Assembly (NCBI RefSeq): GCF_000449425.2
Contig: NZ_AVHW01000047.1
Coordinates: forward strand, 1-64,000
Length of the DNA stretch: 64,000 bases
DNA from: Clostridioides difficile CD160
GTDB taxonomy: Bacteria > Bacillota > Clostridia > Peptostreptococcales > Peptostreptococcaceae
Direction: 5' to 3'
A program made the translations under genes and the position numbers. Below, in pieces: positions 38,784 through 47,825 of this stretch; position 1 is the first letter of the stretch, and each line of letters starts with the position of its first letter. The notes beneath the pieces were generated by a model. That model saw only the letters and a program-made list of their open reading frames with translations. It was not told the DNA's origin and searched no databases.

Positions 38784-39905
38784 ATGAGAGTCGAGGCCCC
38801 TATAAAAGTAGATCGAAAAACCAAAAAACTTGCTAAAAGAGTTGAAAGTGGGGAAATAGCAGTTATAAATCATATCGATATAGATGAAGTTGCTGCAAAC
38901 TCTTTAGTAGAAGCTAAAATAAAACTTGTCATAAATGCGGCTCCTTCTATAAGTGGTAGGTATCCCAATAAAGGTCCAGGAATATTAACTGAAAATAATA
39001 TACTAATAATTGATAATATTGGAGAAGAATTATTTGAAGAATTAAAAGAAGGGGAAACTATAGAAGTTGTAGATGGAAAGATATATAGAGAAGGAAAATT
39101 TTTAGGTGCAGGCGAAGTTTTAGACAAGTATGAAGTTTCACACCAAATAAAGGCTGCTTATGAAAATTTAGCTGTAGAATTGGACAGATTTATAGATAAT
39201 ACTATAGATTATGCTAAAAAAGAAAAAGGATTTATACTTGGAGAAGTAGAAATCCCAAAAGTGAAAACTAATTATGCTAATAAACATGTATTGATAGTTG
39301 TAAGAGGTCAGGACTATAAAGAAGATTTAAGTACTATGCTTTCTTATATAGAAGAGGTAAAGCCAGTCTTGGTTGGTGTTGACGGAGGAGCAGATGCTTT
39401 AATTGAGTTTGGATATACTCCAGATGTAATCGTAGGAGATATGGATAGTGTAAGTGACGATGCTTTAAAGAAGGCTAGCGAAATAGTAGTACATGCTTAT
39501 ACAGATGGAAGGGCACCAGGTCTTAAGAGAGTTCAGGAGTTAGGTTTAGATGCAATTGTATTTCCTGCACCAGGAACTAGTGAAGATATAGCTATGCTTA
39601 TTGCTTATGAGTATAAAGCAGAGTTAATAGTAGCAGTTGGTACACATTCAAATATGATTGATTTCCTTGAAAAGGGAAGAAAAGGTATGGCAAGTACCTT
39701 TTTAGTTAGGCTTAAAATAGGCTCAAAGCTTATAGATGCTAAAGGAGTTAATCTGTTATATAGAAGTAAGTTAAAAATAAAGTACATATGGGCATTAATA
39801 GCAACAGCTTTATTTCCTGTGTTGGTAGTAGCATCGTTGTCACCAGGAGTTCAACAATTTATACAACTAATGCAATTAAAGTTTAGAGTATTATTACAGA
39901 TGTAA
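38784..39905 (+). CDS. SteA-like cytokinesis protein
   Basis: This 373-residue protein resembles SteA (thiamine pyrophosphokinase-like fold), described with SteB in actinobacteria as a cytokinesis and cell-wall hydrolase control pair. The middle carries the thiamin-pyrophosphokinase-like core VGVDGGADALIEFGYTPDVIVGDMDSVSDDAL. A hydrophobic helix lies near the C-terminus (about 333-352, YIWALIATALFPVLVVASL), placing the C-terminal end at the membrane. Gene order SteA-SteB is conserved. The start follows GGAGG. Function here is inferred from the pair. Confidence 0.85.
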   Translation: MRVEAPIKVDRKTKKLAKRVESGEIAVINHIDIDEVAANSLVEAKIKLVINAAPSISGRYPNKGPGILTENNILIIDNIGEELFEELKEGETIEVVDGKIYREGKFLGAGEVLDKYEVSHQIKAAYENLAVELDRFIDNTIDYAKKEKGFILGEVEIPKVKTNYANKHVLIVVRGQDYKEDLSTMLSYIEEVKPVLVGVDGGADALIEFGYTPDVIVGDMDSVSDDALKKASEIVVHAYTDGRAPGLKRVQELGLDAIVFPAPGTSEDIAMLIAYEYKAELIVAVGTHSNMIDFLEKGRKGMASTFLVRLKIGSKLIDAKGVNLLYRSKLKIKYIWALIATALFPVLVVASLSPGVQQFIQLMQLKFRVLLQM

Positions 39906-39922
39906 ATTTTAGGAGGATAAAT

Positions 39923-40798
39923 ATGCATATTAATATGAAATATTATATAGTCACTATAGGTGCTATATTTATAGCTTTGGGTATAGGCATGTTAGTAGGA
40001 TTTAACTTAAATAATAATCAACAATTAAGTGAACAACAAGCAAATATAATAAATGATTTAGATGATAAGTTTAATATTTTAAAAGAAAAAAACGATAAAC
40101 TTGATGGTGACCTAGCAAATGTAAATAAAGATTATGAAGAGGCGGTTAATTTTATAAATAAAAATGTAGATAAGATTTTAGCCGGTTCATTAAATGGTAA
40201 AAATGTAGGAATAATATCAGCTAATGAAAATGACGATTATACAAAGAATATAGAAGACATAATAAATAAATCTAATGGAAATATTGCATTCAATATAGTA
40301 TTAAAAGAAAATATAACAAGTCCAGAAAAGTTAAAAGAAATATCAACTAAATTGGGTGCAGATATAAAAAATTCAAGTGATGCTGTTAATTATATAATGG
40401 ATACCCTTAAAAAGGAAGATGCAAGTGATATTCTGACATATCTTCAAGAACTAGATGTAATAAAATTTAACTCTCTTGGTAATACATATCTAAAATATGA
40501 TTCTGTTGTAATAGCTGGTGGAAATGATGCAAAAGATAGTACAAAACAGTTTGAAAAGATAGAAAAGTTTGTAGTTTCAAAACTTAAATCAGAAAATAAA
40601 TATTTAGTAGAAGTTCAAAATACAGGAGTTAAAACTTCTTATGTAGAACTATATTCTAAAAACAAGGTTGCAACTATAGATAATATTGATGAAGGAATAG
40701 GAAGTATATCTCTAGCTATTCTTTTACAACAAGGAAATATAGTTGGCAATTTTGGTAGATTAGATACTGCAACTTCATTGTTGCCATCTATTAAATAG
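39923..40798 (+). CDS. SteB/MctB-like membrane protein
   Basis: The 291-residue protein matches the family labelled copper transporter (MctB) or SteB: one N-terminal membrane helix with the typical YYIVTIGAIFIALGIGMLVG, a coiled coil (about residues 33-70), and an extracytoplasmic alpha/beta domain. In actinobacteria the partner SteA binds it. I see no metal-binding motif, so copper transport is unlikely. An AGGAGG site lies before the ATG, 17 bases after the SteA-like gene. Confidence 0.82.
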   Translation: MHINMKYYIVTIGAIFIALGIGMLVGFNLNNNQQLSEQQANIINDLDDKFNILKEKNDKLDGDLANVNKDYEEAVNFINKNVDKILAGSLNGKNVGIISANENDDYTKNIEDIINKSNGNIAFNIVLKENITSPEKLKEISTKLGADIKNSSDAVNYIMDTLKKEDASDILTYLQELDVIKFNSLGNTYLKYDSVVIAGGNDAKDSTKQFEKIEKFVVSKLKSENKYLVEVQNTGVKTSYVELYSKNKVATIDNIDEGIGSISLAILLQQGNIVGNFGRLDTATSLLPSIK

Positions 40799-40821
40799 AA
40801 ATAATTTTAAGGAGAGAAGAA

Positions 40822-41514
40822 ATGAATTCTTATATAAGTATAATAATACCAGCTTATAATGAGGAAAGTAGAATAAAATATACGTTAGATAGTATAGTGG
40901 ATATTAAACAAATAAACGAAATAATAGTCGTTGATGATGGTTCAATTGATAATACTGCTAAAGTTGTATCTGAACTAGAAAATGAAAAGATTAAATTTTT
41001 TAAGTTAGATAAAAATAGAGGTAAAGGATATGCTTTAAATTATGGTATTAAGTTAGCGATGAAAAATGCAGACATTATAGGATTTTTAGATGGAGATTTA
41101 GGAAGTTCTGCTAAAGAAGTTGAGAAATTAATAGTGCCTATATTAAATGGTGATGCTGATGTTACTATAGCTAAGTTTCCTCCTGCAAAGAAAAAAGGAG
41201 GATTGGGATTTGTAAAAGGTTTAGCTAAAAATTCTGTTTTTGAGATGACAGGTGTTGAGTTAGACGCAACTTTATCAGGTCAAAGAATATTTAAAAGAGA
41301 AGTTTTAGAAAAATTTGATGAAATACCTTTTGGATATGGAGTAGAAGTTGGTATGACTATTGATATATTAAAGTATGGATTTAAAATTAAAGAAGTATTA
41401 GTGAATATGACTCACAATGAAACAGGAAGAAATTTAAAAGGATTTATTCATAGAGGAAAACAGTATTATCACATAAAAAAGGTTTTAGGACAAAAAAAGA
41501 AAGAATGGAGGTAA
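40822..41514 (+). CDS. Family 2 glycosyltransferase
   Basis: This cytoplasmic GT2 enzyme (230 residues) starts with the nucleotide-sugar fold ISIIIPAYNEESRI, has VVDDGSIDNT for the sugar nucleotide, a GFLDGDLGSSAKEV metal-binding DxD-type motif and a later QRIFKREVLEKF acceptor-loop motif. It lacks the membrane segments of dolichol-phosphate mannosyltransferase-like proteins that carry a C-terminal anchor. It lies with an MraY-like membrane enzyme, so it may build an envelope glycan. Its sugar and acceptor are unknown. Confidence 0.88.
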   Translation: MNSYISIIIPAYNEESRIKYTLDSIVDIKQINEIIVVDDGSIDNTAKVVSELENEKIKFFKLDKNRGKGYALNYGIKLAMKNADIIGFLDGDLGSSAKEVEKLIVPILNGDADVTIAKFPPAKKKGGLGFVKGLAKNSVFEMTGVELDATLSGQRIFKREVLEKFDEIPFGYGVEVGMTIDILKYGFKIKEVLVNMTHNETGRNLKGFIHRGKQYYHIKKVLGQKKKEWR

Positions 41515-41521
41515 TATCTTA

Positions 41522-42346
41522 GTGAAAGATTATATACTTTATACCATTTTACTATTAACAGGATTATTTGGAACCTATGCTGTAATACCACTATTTAAAA
41601 ATCTATTGATAAATGGAAATGTACTTAGGCCAAACTATAAAAAAGATATGATACCAGTAAGTATGGGTATTGTGTTTTTGCCGATGGTTGTAATTAACGG
41701 AATAATACTTGCTCTCTTTACTACAGAATTTAGGGATTTAGCATATATATTTATGTTTATGTTTGGTATGATATCCATGTTTTTTGCAGGGATACTAGAC
41801 GATATTATTGGAAATAGAGATGTAAGTGGTTTAAAGGGACATTTTAAAAGTCTATTTAAAGGAAGTCTTACAACTGGTGGTTTTAAAGCATTATTTGGTG
41901 GATTTGTAGGACTTATAGTTTCTGTTGCTATATCAAAAGACATAATTGACATAATAATAAACACACTAATAATAGCTCTATCGACTAATTTAATGAATCT
42001 CTTGGATTTAAGACCAGGGAGGGCAATAAAAGTATACTTATTTATAATGGTGATTATATTTTTAACATTGACAGGTTTTGTTCAAGTGCTTCCATTACTT
42101 ATAGTACCAAATGTACTTGCATATTTTAATTATGATTTAAAAGCAAGAGCAATGATGGGAGATACTGGTTCAAATGTTCTTGGAATATCTATTGGAATCA
42201 TGATTGCTTTTGGATATTCATTTAATGTTAGATTAGGATGGTTAATATTCGTAGTTATTATGCATATATTCACTGAGAAATACTCATTAACTAAGATAAT
42301 AGAAAAAAATAAATTATTAAATTTTATAGATAAATTGGGAAGGTAG
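41522..42346 (+). CDS. Glycosyltransferase 4 (MraY/WecA-like) membrane protein
   Basis: This protein (274 residues) has about eight membrane helices and the features of polyprenyl-phosphate sugar-phosphate transferases: NYKKDMIPVSMGIVFLP near the start, GILDDIIGNRD (the DD motif), NLMNLLDLRPGRA, and MMGDTGSNVLG. It is shorter than MraY (about 320) and is not next to mur genes, so a role in another lipid-linked glycan is possible. GTG start at 41522. It lies between the GT2 gene and the DUF3866 gene. Confidence 0.82.
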   Translation: MKDYILYTILLLTGLFGTYAVIPLFKNLLINGNVLRPNYKKDMIPVSMGIVFLPMVVINGIILALFTTEFRDLAYIFMFMFGMISMFFAGILDDIIGNRDVSGLKGHFKSLFKGSLTTGGFKALFGGFVGLIVSVAISKDIIDIIINTLIIALSTNLMNLLDLRPGRAIKVYLFIMVIIFLTLTGFVQVLPLLIVPNVLAYFNYDLKARAMMGDTGSNVLGISIGIMIAFGYSFNVRLGWLIFVVIMHIFTEKYSLTKIIEKNKLLNFIDKLGR

Positions 42347-42350
42347 CATT

Positions 42351-43418
42351 ATGATAAGCAAAAGAGTGGGGATTGTTGAGTCAATAGTAAGCCAAACTGA
42401 AACTCTTGATGATATAAGAGTGAATATAAATGGGGAAGTGCAAAGGGCATATAATTATCCAAAACTATCTGGAAGCGTAAGTATAGGAGATGAAGTAGTT
42501 TTAAATACAACGGCAGTAGAATTGAGTTTAGGTACAGGTGGATACCATTTTGTAATAACTAATTTAAATAACTTAGAATCTACTTTAACTGAAGGTGGAC
42601 ATATAATGAAACTTAGGTATACACCTTTTCAAATAAAAGTTGATTCTATTGAAGAACAAGAAAGTATTTATCATGATGCATTTGAAAACTTTAAAGGATT
42701 AGAAGGTCTTTCTGTTGTGGTAGGAACTCTTCACAGTATGTTAACGCCATTTGCAGCTTCATTTAAAAGAAGTAATCCCAATAAAAAGTTAGTATATATA
42801 ATGACTGATGGGGCATCTCTTCCAATTTATTTAAGTAAAAATGTGGATACTTTGAAAGCAAAAAAATTAATAGACAGTACCATAACAATAGGCAATGCAT
42901 TTGGTGGAGATTATGAATGTATAAATATATACACTGCACTAATTACAGCAAAAGAAATATTAAAAGCAGATGTAGTATTTGTAAGTATGGGACCAGGAAT
43001 TGCTGGTACAGGAACAAAATATGGATTTACAGGAATTGAACAAGGTCCAATTCTTGATGCGGTAAAAAAACTTGGAGGAAGAGCAATAGCGATTCCAAGA
43101 ATTAGTTTTGCTGATAAAAGAGAAAGGCATCAAGGTATTTCACATCATAGTATGACTGTATTTAAAGAAATTGTAAATGTAAATGTAGATATACCAATAA
43201 CCATATATGATGATGAAAAATTAAGTTTTATAAAAGAACAAGTAAGTTCAAATGGTTTAGATAAAAAGCATAATATAATTTATATAGATAATAATAAAAC
43301 GAAAGAGGATTTAGACTATTTTAATCTAAAAGTAAAAAGTATGGGAAGAAATTATGAACAAGATGAGGCATTTTTTAAAGCTGCAAGTACAGTAGCATAT
43401 TACTTAATGGAGGTTTAA
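42351..43418 (+). CDS. DUF3866 family protein
   Basis: The 355-residue protein fits DUF3866, a conserved family of unknown function usually found near SteA-like genes and Nudix genes. The sequence has a small beta-rich N-terminal part (about residues 1-85) and a larger domain with MLTPFAASFKR, VFVSMGPGIAGTGTKYGFTGIEQG and HQGISHHSMTVFKE motifs. There is no membrane segment. The start lies five bases after the previous gene and the stop two bases before the Nudix gene, so translation is probably coupled. Confidence 0.82.
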   Translation: MISKRVGIVESIVSQTETLDDIRVNINGEVQRAYNYPKLSGSVSIGDEVVLNTTAVELSLGTGGYHFVITNLNNLESTLTEGGHIMKLRYTPFQIKVDSIEEQESIYHDAFENFKGLEGLSVVVGTLHSMLTPFAASFKRSNPNKKLVYIMTDGASLPIYLSKNVDTLKAKKLIDSTITIGNAFGGDYECINIYTALITAKEILKADVVFVSMGPGIAGTGTKYGFTGIEQGPILDAVKKLGGRAIAIPRISFADKRERHQGISHHSMTVFKEIVNVNVDIPITIYDDEKLSFIKEQVSSNGLDKKHNIIYIDNNKTKEDLDYFNLKVKSMGRNYEQDEAFFKAASTVAYYLMEV

Positions 43419-43419
43419 G

Positions 43420-43956
43420 ATGGTATTAGAAGAAAAAACTATTAGTAGTGATAGGGTTTATACAGGTAAAGTAATTACTTTAAAGGTTGATACTGTTGAA
43501 ATTCCAGGGCAAGGATATCAAAAAAGGGAGTTAGTAGAAGTTGGTGGAGCAGTAGGAATAGTTGCAATTACAGATGATAACAAAATTGTACTAGTTAAGC
43601 AATTTAGAAAGCCTATAGAAAAGCCAATTTTCGAAATTCCAGCTGGTAAACTAGAAAAAAATGAAAGTCCAAAAGAATGTGCTGAAAGAGAACTAAAAGA
43701 AGAAACTGGGTATAGTGCAAAAAATATTAAATTAATACATAAATTTTTCACTTCAGCAGGTTTTTCTAATGAGATAATGTTCGTATATTTAGCAACTGGG
43801 CTTACTCCAGGAGAGAATAATTTAGATGCAGATGAGTTTTTAGATGTATATGAAGTTGAGCTTGAAGAGGCATATAATATGGTATTAAAGAATGATATTG
43901 AAGATGCAAAAACTTCTATTGGATTATTATTAGTAAAAGATATGTTTAAAAATTAA
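43420..43956 (+). CDS. Nudix hydrolase (ADP-ribose pyrophosphatase type)
   Basis: The 178-residue enzyme has an intact Nudix box (residues about 76-98, GKLEKNESPKEC...RELKEETGY), with KQFRKPIEKPIFEIPAGKLE upstream, a pattern typical of ADP-ribose pyrophosphatases (NudF-like). It would hydrolyse ADP-ribose to AMP and ribose 5-phosphate. It ends the SteA cluster and lies just before the spoIIM regulatory hairpin, as in Bacillus, where nudF lies near spoIIM. Confidence 0.9.
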   Translation: MVLEEKTISSDRVYTGKVITLKVDTVEIPGQGYQKRELVEVGGAVGIVAITDDNKIVLVKQFRKPIEKPIFEIPAGKLEKNESPKECAERELKEETGYSAKNIKLIHKFFTSAGFSNEIMFVYLATGLTPGENNLDADEFLDVYEVELEEAYNMVLKNDIEDAKTSIGLLLVKDMFKN

Positions 43957-43969
43957 TATTTATAAAAAT

Positions 43970-43998
43970 GAATAACCCCTTGTCCTAAAGCATATTAT
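43970..43998 (+). promoter_or_regulatory. Candidate sigma-E promoter of spoIIM
   Basis: GAATAAC (43970-43976) and CATATTAT (43991-43998) fit the sigma-E -35 and -10 patterns with a 14-base spacer. spoIIM is a known sigma-E gene in Bacillus. The predicted start (about 44005) is at the right arm of the hairpin described next. Confidence 0.65.
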
Positions 43999-44016
43999 TT
44001 TATAAAGGACAAGGGG
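43976..44016 (+). promoter_or_regulatory. Hairpin burying the spoIIM ribosome site
   Basis: CCCCTTGTCCT (43976-43986) is a perfect complement of AGGACAAGGGG (44006-44016), and the right arm contains the ribosome site (AAGGGGG) of spoIIM. In a read-through message the site would be paired; in a message starting near 44005 the left arm is missing and the site is free. The stem may also act as a terminator for the Nudix gene, but no T-run follows. Confidence 0.75.
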
Positions 44017-44024
44017 GAATAAAA

Positions 44025-44630
44025 TTGAGAAGAACATATAGAAAAAATGATTTTAGAGAATTGAATAGACAAATAATTATTATAGGATTGTTGTTTATGA
44101 TGTCTATTGTTATTGGGTCTTATATAAATAAAATCTTGCCAGGTTCTAGTGACAATATATTAAACAATATAAATCCTGCTGTAGAGTATTATAATCTAAA
44201 TCTAAACATAAAAGAGACAGTTATACAAAATTTAAAGTCAGATGGAATTTTTATGGGCTCAATAGCTCTATTAAGTTTGTTTGTAGTAACAATTCCAGCA
44301 GTGTTAGTAGTTTTTGTATTAAAAGGTATGTCAATAGGATATACAATAAATAGTTTTATATTGGCATTAAAGTTTAAAAGTGTAAAAATGATTTTAATAA
44401 TATTATTTAAAAATTTGATTATTATTCCATGTGCAATCATATTAACATTAATTAGTTTAAGCTATTTCAAAGAGATGGTTTATGAATTTAAAAAGAATAA
44501 CAGAAAAAATATGCAATTTTTAATTAAGAGGTATATACTAAATATTATAATTATAATAGCACTATCATTGGGGTTGCAATTAATATTAAATACTGCAAGT
44601 ATTGGTATTATTAAGTTCCTAGTTAAATAA
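44025..44630 (+). CDS. spoIIM: Stage II sporulation protein M
   Basis: SpoIIM is a mother-cell membrane protein that, with SpoIID and SpoIIP in Bacillus, drives engulfment. The 201-residue protein has five or six hydrophobic segments and the family motif FIMG-like FMGSIALLSLFVVTIPAVLVVFVLKGMSIGY. The TTG start at 44025 follows AAGGGGG, which lies in a hairpin. spoIID and spoIIP are not in this window. It precedes the XerD-like gene, as in Bacillus (spoIIM next to ripX). Confidence 0.92.
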   Translation: MRRTYRKNDFRELNRQIIIIGLLFMMSIVIGSYINKILPGSSDNILNNINPAVEYYNLNLNIKETVIQNLKSDGIFMGSIALLSLFVVTIPAVLVVFVLKGMSIGYTINSFILALKFKSVKMILIILFKNLIIIPCAIILTLISLSYFKEMVYEFKKNNRKNMQFLIKRYILNIIIIIALSLGLQLILNTASIGIIKFLVK

Positions 44631-44641
44631 AGGAGTTTATA

Positions 44642-45556
44642 ATGGATATTATAGAGGGATATATAGATTACATAAAAGATAAAAAAAAATTATCAGAAAA
44701 TACAGTGGCATCATACTTTATGGATATAAAAAAATATATGGAATATATAAATCAAAAAAGTATTAAACTAGTAGATATAGTTGAAAATGATATTATAAGT
44801 TATTTAATAAAGTTGGAAAAAGATAATGTATCAATAGCTACAATAGCGAGGATGATATCCTCTATAAAATCTTTTCATGATTATTTATTTTTAAATCATG
44901 TATGCACAAATAATCCTGCAAAGGACATAAAAAAACCTAAAATAAAAAAAGAAAATATAAATATACTTACAGAAGAAGAAATTGAAAGATTATTAAAGTT
45001 TCCAAAGTTAACAACACCTAAGTTGATTAGGGACAAGGCTATTTTTGAGGTATTATATGGTACTGGCATAAAAGTATCTGAATTAGTAGATATGAACGTA
45101 GAAGATGTTGACCTGGATATTGACTATATATATTGTAATTCATGCTGTAAAAATCAAAGAGTAATACCACTTTGTGATATTACAAAACTTTATTTAGATA
45201 AGTATTTAAAAGAAGCAAGACCTAAAATAGCTGTGGAAGGTGAAAAATCATTATTTGTAAGTTCATTGGGTCAAAGGTTTACACGACAAGGTCTTTGGAA
45301 AGTCATAAAAAAATATTCTAATTTAGCTAATATAGATAAAAATATAAATCCTACAATGCTTAGACATTCATTTGCAATTCATTTATTAAATGAAGGTGCT
45401 AACATTGCTGTTGTAAGTAAAATTTTAGGAAATGTTAATCTATCTAGCCTTCAAGTATATTTAAATCATATAGATAAAAACGTGAGAAGAGAAATAAAGG
45501 AAAAACATCCAAGAAATGATATTGATATAGAATTACAAAAAGCAGAGGCTAAATAG
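44642..45556 (+). CDS. XerD-like tyrosine recombinase, catalytic residues degenerate
   Basis: The 304-residue protein has the full fold and length of XerC/XerD (N-terminal SAM-like domain, about residues 1-90, and C-terminal catalytic domain) and the gene position of Bacillus ripX/xerD before the deoB homologue. Yet the catalytic set is incomplete: the first arginine is Lys144 (GIKVSEL instead of GLRVSEL), the HxxR histidine is Thr238 (PTMLRHSF; Arg241 is kept), and the third-motif histidine is Asn264 (LGNVNL). The nucleophile Tyr273 remains. It probably cannot cleave DNA normally, or works only in a partner role. Confidence 0.85.
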   Translation: MDIIEGYIDYIKDKKKLSENTVASYFMDIKKYMEYINQKSIKLVDIVENDIISYLIKLEKDNVSIATIARMISSIKSFHDYLFLNHVCTNNPAKDIKKPKIKKENINILTEEEIERLLKFPKLTTPKLIRDKAIFEVLYGTGIKVSELVDMNVEDVDLDIDYIYCNSCCKNQRVIPLCDITKLYLDKYLKEARPKIAVEGEKSLFVSSLGQRFTRQGLWKVIKKYSNLANIDKNINPTMLRHSFAIHLLNEGANIAVVSKILGNVNLSSLQVYLNHIDKNVRREIKEKHPRNDIDIELQKAEAK

Positions 45557-45597
45557 ACTGTATAGCAAATTTTATAATTTAAAAGGAGCGTATTTAT

Positions 45598-46770
45598 ATG
45601 AGCAGAGTGATTTGGATTGTAATTGACAGTGTTGGGATAGGAGCATTGCCTGATGCTGAAAATTTTGGAGACAGTAAGGATGTAAGTACTCTTGGAAATA
45701 TATTTAAGAAATATCCAGATATACAAATTCCTAATATGAGAAAATTAGGGATAGGTAATATAGAGGGTGTAGATTTTTTTGAAAGTATAAAAGAACCAAT
45801 AGGTTGTTTTGGAAAATGCAAGGAAATGTCTCAAGGGAAAGATACTACTACTGGTCATTGGGAAATGACTGGTATAATAGTTGACAAGCCTTTTAAAACA
45901 TTTGAACATGGATTCTCAAAAGAAATAATAGAAGAATTCGAGCAAAAAACTGGAAGAAAAGTAATAGGAAATAAACCAGCTTCAGGGACTGTGATAATTG
46001 ATGAATATGGAGAGCACCAAATAAAAACTGGTGATGTGATAGTATACACTTCAGCTGATAGTGTATTTCAAATAGCTGCAAATGAAGAAGTAATCCCACT
46101 AGAAGAACTTTACAATATGTGTAAAATAGCTAGGGAAATAATGATGGGAGATAATGCAGTTGCTAGAGTAATTGCTAGACCATTCATAGGGAAGAAAACT
46201 GGTGAATTTGTTAGAACTTCAAATAGAAGAGACTATTCATTAGACCCATTTGAACCCACTGTTCTGGATAATATAAAAGAGTCAGGGCTTGATGTTTTAG
46301 CAGTCGGAAAAATAGAAGATATTTTTAATGGAAAAGGAATTACAGATGCTATCCATACTAAAAGTAATATGGATGGAGTAGATGAAACTTTAAATTATAT
46401 GAAACAAAAAAACAAAGGTCTAATATATTCAAATCTTGTGGATTTTGATTCTAAATATGGACATAGAAGAGACCCAGAAGGATATAAGAAGGCTCTTGAG
46501 GAGTTTGATAGTAGACTTCCTGAAATAATGGATAATATGAGAGAAGATGATGTGCTTATAATCAATGCAGACCATGGGAATGACCCAACATATAAAGGTA
46601 CAGACCATACAAGAGAATATATACCAGTTATGATTTATGGTAATAAGGTTAAAAAAGGATTTAATTTAGGAATAAGAGATACTTTTGCTGATATTGGAGC
46701 AACTGTTGCAGATATACTAGATGTAAAATTGCCTAAACATGGGTCAAGTTTTAAAAAAGAATTATTCTAA
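45598..46770 (+). CDS. deoB: Phosphopentomutase
   Basis: DeoB interconverts ribose (or deoxyribose) 1- and 5-phosphates in nucleoside salvage. The 390-residue protein is an alkaline-phosphatase-superfamily enzyme with the metal-binding IWIVIDSVGIGALPDA start, the GKDTTTGHWEM active-site motif (phospho-threonine), and the late INADHGNDPTYKGTDHTREY motif. AAGGAG precedes the ATG. It heads the salvage genes deoB-punA-pdp. Confidence 0.97.
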   Translation: MSRVIWIVIDSVGIGALPDAENFGDSKDVSTLGNIFKKYPDIQIPNMRKLGIGNIEGVDFFESIKEPIGCFGKCKEMSQGKDTTTGHWEMTGIIVDKPFKTFEHGFSKEIIEEFEQKTGRKVIGNKPASGTVIIDEYGEHQIKTGDVIVYTSADSVFQIAANEEVIPLEELYNMCKIAREIMMGDNAVARVIARPFIGKKTGEFVRTSNRRDYSLDPFEPTVLDNIKESGLDVLAVGKIEDIFNGKGITDAIHTKSNMDGVDETLNYMKQKNKGLIYSNLVDFDSKYGHRRDPEGYKKALEEFDSRLPEIMDNMREDDVLIINADHGNDPTYKGTDHTREYIPVMIYGNKVKKGFNLGIRDTFADIGATVADILDVKLPKHGSSFKKELF

Positions 46771-46826
46771 ATTAAAATATAAATAAAAAGTCAAAAAATT
46801 TAGCTTAATAGAATGGAGGGATTGGA

Positions 46827-47639
46827 ATGTTTGAAAAGATAGAACAAAGTAGCAAATTTATAAATTCTAAAATTAGTATAAAACCTAAAATTGGTTTAAT
46901 ATTAGGTTCTGGACTTGGAGATTTGGCAAATGATATAGAAGATTCTGTCATAATTAAATATAGTGAAATTCCAAATTTCCCTGTATCAACAGTAGAAGGA
47001 CATGCTGGACAACTTGTTATTGGAAAGCTTGAAGGGAAAGAAGTAATTGCTATGCAGGGGAGATTTCATTACTATGAAGGATATTCTCAGAAAGAGGCTA
47101 CTTTTCCAGTAAGAGTTATGAAAGCTTTAGGAGTTGAAATTCTTATAGTAACCAATGCTGCTGGAGGAGTAAATAAAAAGTTTGAAGCAGGGGACTTGAT
47201 GATTATAAGAGACCATATAAACTTTAGTGGAAGCAATCCATTAGTAGGCAAAAACGATGATAGGATTGGAGCTAGATTTCCAGATATGTCAGATGCATAT
47301 TCTTCTAAATATGTAGATATAGTTAAAGACTGTGCAAAAGAATACAAGATAGATGTAAAAGAAGGCGTGTATATGTTTTTTAGTGGTCCAAACTATGAAA
47401 CACCAGCAGAAGTAAGAATGGCTCAAATATTAGGAGCTGATGCTGTAGGAATGTCTACTGTTCCAGAAGTTATAGTAGCAGCACATTCTAATATTAGCGT
47501 TATTGGGATATCTTGTATAACTAATATGGCTGCTGGTATCTTAAATCAACCACTAAGCCATGAGGAAGTAATACAAACTACTCAAAAAGTAAAAGCAGAA
47601 TTTATGAATTTAGTTAAGAGTACAGTTAAAAATTTATAA
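46827..47639 (+). CDS. punA: Purine nucleoside phosphorylase
   Basis: This phosphorylase cleaves purine nucleosides to base and ribose 1-phosphate. The 270-residue sequence is of the trimeric PNP-I type: GLILGSGLGDLA, TVEGHAGQLVIG, GRFHYYEGYS, NAAGGVN, GPNYETPAEVRM and GMSTVPEVIVA motifs are all intact. The product feeds DeoB. It lies 56 bases after deoB with a GGAGGG site before its ATG. Confidence 0.96.
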   Translation: MFEKIEQSSKFINSKISIKPKIGLILGSGLGDLANDIEDSVIIKYSEIPNFPVSTVEGHAGQLVIGKLEGKEVIAMQGRFHYYEGYSQKEATFPVRVMKALGVEILIVTNAAGGVNKKFEAGDLMIIRDHINFSGSNPLVGKNDDRIGARFPDMSDAYSSKYVDIVKDCAKEYKIDVKEGVYMFFSGPNYETPAEVRMAQILGADAVGMSTVPEVIVAAHSNISVIGISCITNMAAGILNQPLSHEEVIQTTQKVKAEFMNLVKSTVKNL

Positions 47640-47700
47640 ATATTTTGAGTAGATTTATAATGAAATAGCTGATGTATTATTTGAAAAGAATTAATAAAGA

Positions 47701-47748
47701 GCTGTCTTGATATAGAAAATTATTTCTAATAAGAGACAGTTTTTTTAT
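47701..47748 (+). terminator. Terminator after punA
   Basis: CTGTCT near 47702 pairs with AGACAG near 47733-47739 around an inner TAGAAAATTATTTCTA stem, followed by seven T residues. It ends the deoB-punA message. Confidence 0.7.
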
Positions 47749-47825
47749 AATACTATAAGATTTGAAATTGTTTTAAAGTTTAATATTTATTTAAATTATT
47801 ACAAGTTAGAATGGAGATTTCAAGT

